In this document: positions 36,110 to 41,220 of the stretch, in pieces
Numbering within the stretch: the first letter of the stretch is position 1
Layout of the letters: every line of letters begins with the position of its first letter
The notes under the pieces: generated by a model
What the model was told of the DNA's origin: nothing
What the model saw: only the letters and a program-made list of their open reading frames with translations
The model's database searches: none
Position numbers and translations under genes: made by a program
Origin: Mesorhizobium plurifarium
Lineage (GTDB): Bacteria > Pseudomonadota > Alphaproteobacteria > Rhizobiales > Rhizobiaceae
Length of the DNA stretch: 41,220 nucleotides
Reading direction: 5' to 3'
Assembly: GCA_000824785.1 (NCBI GenBank)
Contig: CCNB01000020.1
Coordinates: forward strand, 18,528-59,747

Positions 36110-36913
36110 ATGGCATTTTTTGCCAAAGGAAGGATTTTCGCGGCCGCCGCGGCGGTGGTGGCGATGCTTGGGCTGGCGACGGGGGCTGAAGCCGCGGCCA
36201 GCTGCGGCAAGAACGGCGCCGGCTTCGACGCCTGGAAGCAGGACTTCGCCGCCGAGGCGAAAGCCAACGGCGTCGGCCAAAGGGGCCTTTCGGCGCTGGC
36301 CGGGGCGACCTATGCGACAAGGACGATCGCCGCCGACCGCGCCATCCACAAGGCCTTCAGCGGCTCGGTGGAGGCCTTCATGAAGCGTCGCGGCGCGTCC
36401 GCCATCATCTCGCGGGGGCGCGCGCTGAAGAAGGCGAACGCGGCGATGTTCGCCAACATCGAGCGGACCTATGGCGTGCCGCCGGGCGTGCTGCTCGCCA
36501 TCTGGGGCATGGAGACCGGCTTCGGCGCCTCGATGGGCAACCAGAACACCGTGTCGGCCATCCTGACGCTCGCCTATGACTGCCGCCGCCCCGATTACTT
36601 CACCCCGCATGCCATTGCGGCGCTTAAGCTCGTCGATCGCGGCGCGCTCAGCGCCTCCTCGGTCGGCGCCATGCATGGCGAGATCGGCCACACCCAGTTC
36701 CTGCCCGGAAACGTGCTGAAATACGGCGTCGGCAGCGGCAATTTGCGCGACCGCAACACGGCGCTCGCCTCGACCGCCAACTTCCTCAAGGCTCATGGCT
36801 GGCATGCCGGCGCGAGCTACGAGGCCAATATGGGCGCGATCGCCGGCTGGAATTCGGCCAGCGTCTACCAGCAGGCCATCGCCCGCATCGCCGAGGCGAT
36901 CGACGCGGATTGA
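36110..36913 (+). CDS. Lytic murein transglycosylase (MltB/SLT_2 type)
   Basis: Encodes 267 residues. The ATG at 36110 follows aggag with good spacing. A signal peptide (RIFAAAAAVVAMLGLATGAEA, cut near 27) is followed by the SLT_2 domain: YGVPPGVLLAIWGMETGFGASMG carries the catalytic Glu, then SAILTLAYDCRRPDYFTP and GEIGHTQFLPGNVLKYGV, and a final AHGWHAGASY. The domain cleaves peptidoglycan glycan strands with formation of 1,6-anhydro ends. The usual C-terminal peptidoglycan-binding domain of larger family members is absent, so this is a short form. Periplasmic location is inferred. Confidence 0.92.
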   Translation: MAFFAKGRIFAAAAAVVAMLGLATGAEAAASCGKNGAGFDAWKQDFAAEAKANGVGQRGLSALAGATYATRTIAADRAIHKAFSGSVEAFMKRRGASAIISRGRALKKANAAMFANIERTYGVPPGVLLAIWGMETGFGASMGNQNTVSAILTLAYDCRRPDYFTPHAIAALKLVDRGALSASSVGAMHGEIGHTQFLPGNVLKYGVGSGNLRDRNTALASTANFLKAHGWHAGASYEANMGAIAGWNSASVYQQAIARIAEAIDAD

Positions 36914-36928
36914 CGGTAGCGGCGACCT

Positions 36929-37024
36929 AGAGCAATTCCAGGAAAAAGTGTGAGCGGTTTTCCGTCCGAAATTGCGTAAAAACAAAGAGATAGGGCGTTT
37001 CACCGTTTCCGTGAAACGGTGAAA
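36929..37024. repeat. Rhizobial-type palindromic element with 12-bp hairpin
   Basis: The first part (agagcaattcc to aattgcgt) is an imperfect palindrome. The second part is a perfect 12-bp stem (tttcaccgtttc 36998-37009 with 37013-37024) around a three-base loop. The joined pattern, with gtgtgagcggttttccgtcc and aaaaacaaagagatag between, is one I associate with dispersed elements in Mesorhizobium and relatives. Confidence 0.7.
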
Positions 37025-37041
37025 GGCACTAAGGAGCAAAG

Positions 37042-37066
37042 AACCCGGCTGAAAGGCCGGGTTTTT
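37042..37066 (+). terminator. Terminator of the transglycosylase gene
   Basis: An 8-bp stem (aacccggc 37042-37049 with gccgggtt 37056-37063) on a six-base loop, followed by ttt. It ends the plus-strand gene at 36110 after read-through of the repeat at 36929. Confidence 0.8.
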
Positions 37067-37109
37067 CATATCAGCTACGCTGGAAATTGGCGAAGGCCGG
37101 GCGAGTGGG

Positions 37110-37267
37110 AATCTCCCCCCTCGAGGGGGAGATGGCCGGCAGGCCAGAGGGGGTCGCCTCGCACAAAGCGCCAACGCCTTTCGCGACGAGAGATGACGCC
37201 GGCGCTCCACGCGCAGCGACCCCCTCTGTCGCCTTCGGCGACATCTCCCCCTCGAGGGGGGGAGATT
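37110..37267. repeat. 158-bp palindromic element between transglycosylase and argG
   Basis: The outer arms (37110-37134 and 37242-37267) are 25 and 26 bases, complementary except for one extra G/C; each arm is itself palindromic around ctcgag. Inner arms (agagggggtcgc 37146-37157 with 37216-37227) are a perfect 12-bp pair. Its right end lies eight bases from the argG stop codon, so it may form the 3-prime end of the argG mRNA. Confidence 0.85.
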
Positions 37268-37275
37268 ACCCAGCC

Positions 37276-38496
37276 TCAGCGGCGGTTCCTTGCCGCCAGC
37301 GTCCGAAGCCTCAATCCGTTCAGCCGGATAAATCCCTCGGCGTCCTTCTGGTCGTAGGCGCCGCGGTCGTCCTCGAAGGTGACCAGCGCATCGGAATAGA
37401 GCGTCTTCTTCGACTTGCGGCCGGTGACGATGACATTGCCCTTGTAGAGCTTCAGCCGCACCGTGCCTTCGACGTCTTCCTGGCTCTTGTCGATCATCGC
37501 CTGCAGCATGACGCGCTCGGGCGAGAACCAGAAGCCGTTGTAGATGAGCTCGGCGTAACGCGGCATGAACTCGTCCTTGAGGTGCGCCGCGCCCCGGTCG
37601 AGCGTGATCGATTCGATCGCGCGGTGGGCGGCGATCAGGATCGTGCCGCCAGGGGTCTCGTAGACGCCGCGCGACTTCATGCCGACAAAACGGTTCTCGA
37701 CGAGGTCGAGGCGGCCGATGCCGTTGTCGCGGCCGAGGTCGTTCAGCGCCGCCAGCATGGCGGCCGGCGACAGCTTCTTGCCGTTGAGCGCGACCGGATC
37801 GCCCTTGAGGAATTCGATCTCGATCTCGGTGACGACATCGGGCGCGTCCATCGGCGAGACGGTGCGCTGATGCACGAATTCCGGCGGCTCGGTCCACGGA
37901 TCCTCCAGCACCTTGCCCTCGGAGGACGAGTGCAGAAGGTTGGCGTCGACCGAGAAGGGCGCGTCGCCGCGCTTGTCCTTCGGCACCGGGATCTGGTGCT
38001 GCTCGGCGAAGTTGAGAAGATCGGTGCGCGACTTGAACGACCAGTCGCGCCATGGCGCGATGACCTTGATGTCGGGGTTCAGCGCGTAAGCCGACAATTC
38101 GAAGCGGACCTGGTCGTTGCCCTTGCCGGTCGCTCCATGCGCAATCGCGTCGGCGCCGGTCTCCCTGGCGATCTCGACCAGATGCTTGGAGATCAGCGGC
38201 CGGGCGATCGAGGTGCCGAGCAGATAGGTGCCTTCATAGACGGCGTTGGCGCGGAACATCGGGAAGACGAAGTCGGCGACGAATTCCTCGCGCACGTCCA
38301 CGATGCGGATGTCCTTGATGCCCATCATCTCGGCCTTGCGGCGCGCCGGCTCCAGCTCGCCGCCCTGGCCGAGATCGGCGGTGAAGGTGACGACCTCGGC
38401 GCCGAGCTCGGTCTGCAGCCACTTCAGGATGATGGAGGTATCGAGGCCGCCGGAATAGGCGAGCACGACTTTCTTGACGTTCTTGGTCTTGGACAT
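37276..38496 (-). CDS. argG: Argininosuccinate synthase
   Basis: Encodes 406 residues that join citrulline and aspartate with ATP in arginine synthesis. The ATP pyrophosphatase loop is AYSGGLDTS (13-21). HGATGKGNDQVRFEL and EDPWTEPPEFVHQRTVSP are conserved. The ATG at 38496 gives the standard start; the open frame extends into unrelated upstream sequence. It is divergent from the LysE-family exporter gene, and the gap of 181 bases holds both promoters. A palindromic element follows the stop. Confidence 0.97.
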   Translation of the reverse strand: MSKTKNVKKVVLAYSGGLDTSIILKWLQTELGAEVVTFTADLGQGGELEPARRKAEMMGIKDIRIVDVREEFVADFVFPMFRANAVYEGTYLLGTSIARPLISKHLVEIARETGADAIAHGATGKGNDQVRFELSAYALNPDIKVIAPWRDWSFKSRTDLLNFAEQHQIPVPKDKRGDAPFSVDANLLHSSSEGKVLEDPWTEPPEFVHQRTVSPMDAPDVVTEIEIEFLKGDPVALNGKKLSPAAMLAALNDLGRDNGIGRLDLVENRFVGMKSRGVYETPGGTILIAAHRAIESITLDRGAAHLKDEFMPRYAELIYNGFWFSPERVMLQAMIDKSQEDVEGTVRLKLYKGNVIVTGRKSKKTLYSDALVTFEDDRGAYDQKDAEGFIRLNGLRLRTLAARNRR

Positions 38497-38677
38497 TTTT
38501 GGCGGTTCCGCGGGAAAAGAGCTTCGCGGGCGAGTATCACGGCCCTTCCGGGCGGCGCAAGAGACGAACGGCCGCGTGCTATAGCCCAGCCTGGGCCAGA
38601 TGTTTGTCCCGGCAGATGCTGGCAGCGGCCGGAGGGCCGCGTTATACGCTGCGAAATCTTTTGCCAGGACCGCCCGT

Positions 38678-39319
38678 ATGTCCTTCATTCCCGACACTTC
38701 GACGCTGATCCAGTTCGCCATCGCCACCGTCATCCTGGCAATCACGCCGGGGCCGGACATGACGCTGTTCGTGTCGCGAACGCTGAGCCAGGGCCGCGCC
38801 ACCGGCTTCGCTTCGATGGCCGGCGCGCTCTGCGGCACGCTGATCCACACCACGCTGGTGGTGGTCGGCATCTCGGCGCTGATCGTCGCCTCGCCGATGG
38901 CCTTCTTCGCCTTGAAGATCTTCGGCGCCGGCTATCTGGTGTTCCTCGCCTGGCAGGCGATCGCCAAGGGCTCGGCCTTCTCGCCGGAGAAGCGGACGGG
39001 ACCGCAGGTCTCCTTGTTCCGCAGCTGGGCGGCTGGGCTCGGCGTCAACCTGCTCAATCCGAAGATCATCCTGTTCTTCATGACCTTCCTGCCGCAATTC
39101 GTCTCCGCGCACGATCCGAACGCGTCCGGGAAACTGTTCTTCCTCGGCATGATGTTCATCGCGCTGTCGATCCCGGTGACGGCGCCGATGGTGCTGGCGG
39201 CGGAGAAGTTCTCGGCGGCGATGAAGGCGAGCCCCCGCGTCACGCGCGTGGTCGACTATCTGTTTGGCGGCGTGTTCTCGGCCTTCGCGCTCAAGATACT
39301 GACGGCGCAGGCGAAGTAG
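38678..39319 (+). CDS. LysE/RhtB family amino acid exporter
   Basis: Encodes 213 residues with about six transmembrane helices. The family hallmark is FAIATVILAITPGPDMTLFVSRTLSQGRATGF near the N terminus, followed by LKIFGAGYLVFLAWQAI and NLLNPKIILFFMTFLPQFV. The family exports Lys, Arg, Thr, homoserine and others. Location beside argG suggests arginine-related use, but the family is broad and the substrate is not proven. No LysG-type regulator is adjacent. Confidence 0.92.
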   Translation: MSFIPDTSTLIQFAIATVILAITPGPDMTLFVSRTLSQGRATGFASMAGALCGTLIHTTLVVVGISALIVASPMAFFALKIFGAGYLVFLAWQAIAKGSAFSPEKRTGPQVSLFRSWAAGLGVNLLNPKIILFFMTFLPQFVSAHDPNASGKLFFLGMMFIALSIPVTAPMVLAAEKFSAAMKASPRVTRVVDYLFGGVFSAFALKILTAQAK

Positions 39320-39342
39320 ACCCTCGCGCTTGCAGGCGCGGG

Positions 39343-39810
39343 TCAGGCTTCCAGATCGGGCAGCGCCGCGCGGCGCCAGCTTCCGGCCCAGCGGCCGGCG
39401 GAGAGCCAGTAGAAGATGCCGCCGACCATGCCGCAGCCGATCACGGCCAATCTGGCGTTGGTCGCGGTGACATCGAAATTGGCGTCGCCCACGCTATGCA
39501 CGAAGCCCAGGAAGACGACGGCGATGACGGCGCCGCCAAGCGCATAGAACAGCCAGTCGCGCCGGCCGAGCACTTCGGCGATCAAAATGACGACCGCCGC
39601 CGGCATGAAGGCGAAATAGGCGACGAACAGCGCCACGAAAGGCACCGAGAAATAGAGCGAGGCGGTGGCCGCCGGCTCGGGATTGGCCGGCGTGTAACCG
39701 AGATGCGCCAGGACCAGGATGTTGAGGAAGGCGCTCGCCGCCAGCGAGCCGACGACATAGCCGACCAGGATGACGGCAAAGCGGACGAGATAGGCGATGA
39801 GGCGCCTCAC
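39343..39810 (-). CDS. Four-helix membrane protein, unknown function
   Basis: Encodes 155 residues from a GTG at 39810 that overlaps the rlmN stop as GTGA, implying translational coupling. Four hydrophobic helices: YLVRFAVILVGYVVGSLAA; LYFSVPFVALFVAYFAFMPAAVVILI; LFYALGGAVIAVVFLGFV; LAVIGCGMVGGIFYWLSAG. I do not recognise a named family. Its conserved-looking place behind rlmN suggests co-expression only. It converges on the LysE-family gene with a 23-base gap. Confidence 0.8.
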   Translation of the reverse strand: MRRLIAYLVRFAVILVGYVVGSLAASAFLNILVLAHLGYTPANPEPAATASLYFSVPFVALFVAYFAFMPAAVVILIAEVLGRRDWLFYALGGAVIAVVFLGFVHSVGDANFDVTATNARLAVIGCGMVGGIFYWLSAGRWAGSWRRAALPDLEA

Positions 39811-41039
39811 GCCTCGCCGTGCCCCGCGATCATCATGGCCTCCAGCGCCAGGCGGTCCACTTTGCGCATGCGCTCGGATTCCGACTTCAGCTGGCCGCAG
39901 GCGGCGAGGATGTCGCGGCCGCGCGGCGTGCGGATCGGCGAGGCATAGCCGGCGCTGTTTATGTAGTCGGCAAACTTCTCGATCGTCTCCCAGTCCGAGC
40001 ACTGGTAATTGGTGCCGGGCCAGGGATTGAAGGGGATCAAATTGATCTTGGCCGGAATGCCCTTCAGGAGCTTGACCAGCGCCTTGGCGTCCTCGAGGGA
40101 ATCGTTGACGTCCTTCAGCATCACATATTCGAAGGTGATGCGCTTGGCGTTGGAGAGGCCCGGATAGGCCTTGCAGGCGGCGATCAGCTCCTTCAGCGGG
40201 AACTTCTTGTTGATCGGTACCAAAAGGTCGCGCAAATCGTCATTGGTGGCGTGCAGCGAGATCGCCAGCATGACGCCGATCTCCTCGCCGGTGCGGGCGA
40301 TCTCCGGCACAACGCCCGAGGTCGACAGCGTGATGCGGCGCTTGGACAACGACAGGCCGTCGCCGTCGGAAGCGATCAGCAGCGCCTTCTTCACCGCCTC
40401 GAAATTGTAGAGCGGCTCGCCCATGCCCATCATGACGATGTTGGACACTTTTCTGCCCTCGGCCGGCACGATGGCGCCGTCCGGCGTGTCGCGGTCGGGG
40501 AAGTCGCCCAACCGGTCGCGCGCGGTCAAGAGCTGCGCCAGGATCTCTTCCGTCGTCAGGTTGCGCACCAGCTTCTGCGTGCCGGTGTGGCAGAACGAGC
40601 AGGTCAGCGTGCAGCCGACCTGCGAGGAGATGCAGAGCGTACCGCGGCCCTCTTCGGGGATGTAGACGGTCTCGATCTCGACCGGGCGGCCGGCGCCGCG
40701 CGGCGGAAAGCGGAACAGCCATTTGCGCGTGCCGTCGGAAGAGATCTGCTCCTCGACGATCTCCGGCCGGGCGACGGTGAAATGCTTGTCGAGCTCGGCG
40801 CGAAGGTCCTTGGAGATGTTGAACATATGGGCAAAGTCGGAGACGCCGCGCACATACATCCAGTGCCAGAGCTGCTGGGCGCGCATCTTGGCCTGTCGTT
40901 CCGGCACGATGCCGGCGCCGACCAGGGCTTCGCCGAGCTCGGCGCGGGTCAGGCCGATCAGCGACGGCTTCTCGGCCGGTGCTGCGCGGCGCAAGGTGTC
41001 ACGGGCGCCTTCGGCGGTAAGATCAAGCGAAACGGTCAT
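39807..41039 (-). CDS. rlmN: 23S rRNA (A2503-C2) methyltransferase RlmN
   Basis: Encodes 410 residues of the radical-SAM enzyme that methylates A2503 of 23S rRNA and A37 of some tRNAs. The 4Fe-4S motif is CTLTCSFC (C143, C147, C150). The methyl-carrier Cys of the C terminus is C381 (ILAACGQLKSE), and SNIVMMGMGEPLYNF and ISLHATNDDLRDLLVPINK are conserved. The start at 41039 lies before a short N-terminal domain. It overlaps the downstream membrane-protein gene by four bases. Confidence 0.97.
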   Translation of the reverse strand: MTVSLDLTAEGARDTLRRAAPAEKPSLIGLTRAELGEALVGAGIVPERQAKMRAQQLWHWMYVRGVSDFAHMFNISKDLRAELDKHFTVARPEIVEEQISSDGTRKWLFRFPPRGAGRPVEIETVYIPEEGRGTLCISSQVGCTLTCSFCHTGTQKLVRNLTTEEILAQLLTARDRLGDFPDRDTPDGAIVPAEGRKVSNIVMMGMGEPLYNFEAVKKALLIASDGDGLSLSKRRITLSTSGVVPEIARTGEEIGVMLAISLHATNDDLRDLLVPINKKFPLKELIAACKAYPGLSNAKRITFEYVMLKDVNDSLEDAKALVKLLKGIPAKINLIPFNPWPGTNYQCSDWETIEKFADYINSAGYASPIRTPRGRDILAACGQLKSESERMRKVDRLALEAMMIAGHGEA

Positions 41040-41220
41040 GGTGGCGCCAATATAAGCGATTTGCGGCCGATTTCAGCATCGGCCCGCATGGGAAGCGCGG
41101 CGCATAGCACAGCTTGGCGCCGGAGTCATGCGGCTGGGCTTTTCCTTCTCCATGCGGCTGGTCTTTGGCGTTAGCGTGCATGGCAGCTGGCGCATGTATT
41201 GTCCAATGGTGCGCTGGTCG
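41040..41220. other. Upstream region of rlmN, no gene seen
   Basis: The last 181 bases show no recognisable gene. The phrase catgcggctgg occurs twice (near 41127 and 41151). A plus frame open from 41128 to the window edge has no family resemblance and is cut off. Confidence 0.4.

Noticed and set aside
35825..38053. A long minus-strand frame across the transglycosylase gene and the end of argG
   Set aside because: Its parts are out-of-frame readings of argG and antisense of the transglycosylase gene, with no start signal and no recognisable domain.
41128..41220. A plus-strand gene beginning at 41128 and running off the window
   Set aside because: Only 31 codons are visible, with no ribosome binding site and no resemblance to a known protein.

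Overview
The window looks like chromosomal DNA of a Rhizobiales alphaproteobacterium, most probably Mesorhizobium or a close relative. The evidence is the high GC content, the rhizobial order mdh-sucCD-sucAB-lpdA, an Omp19/AprI-type lipoprotein, the dapF-mtaB-ftsY and ffh-rpsP neighbourhoods, and many short palindromic intergenic elements of the kind common in rhizobia. The genus is inferred from gene content and was not tested by a search.

Layout. 1-1834: an intergenic repeat, a TraB/GumN-like exported protein and a small Pro-Ala-rich membrane protein, closed by a strong terminator. 1867-15450 (minus strand): a twelve-gene run for the lower TCA cycle: mdh, sucC, a cupin, a small unknown gene, sucD, sucA, sucB, a coupled trio (exported DUF4241 protein, secreted unknown protein, SDR oxidoreductase), lpdA and an acetolactate-synthase-like ThDP enzyme. 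Together mdh, sucCD, sucAB and lpdA cover 2-oxoglutarate to succinate and malate to oxaloacetate, and lpdA supplies the E3 subunit. 15546-19959: a GNAT enzyme, zapE, the Omp19-like lipoprotein, a VOC protein, a metallo-beta-lactamase-fold hydrolase and a 53-residue DUF1328 membrane peptide. 20034-26036 (plus): dapF, mtaB, ftsY, yciB and two flavoprotein genes.

26037-30000: a repeat-rich stretch holding asd with a notable leader, a second GNAT gene, a PemK/Phd-type toxin-antitoxin pair with a clear operator, and an ACT-domain gene. 29653-31060: DoxX-like, SRPBCC and glycine-zipper genes on plus. 31083-33611 (minus): ffh, chorismate mutase and rpsP. 33897-41039: a CPBP protease, an SH3b/DUF1236 protein, a lytic transglycosylase, argG, a LysE-family exporter, a membrane protein and rlmN.

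Three signals stand out. (1) The asd leader encodes a 43-residue peptide ending in a Thr/Lys-rich run (KTTAKTTTKTV-stop), followed by an intrinsic-terminator hairpin just before asd. This is a candidate attenuator sensing two end products of the aspartate pathway. (2) The first eight codons of ffh are duplicated 100 bases upstream with only synonymous differences. They open a 35-codon upstream frame whose stop overlaps the ffh start. (3) ftsY carries two in-frame copies of an intergenic palindromic element in its acidic Pro-rich linker. So both SRP GTPase genes in the window have been touched by repeat elements.
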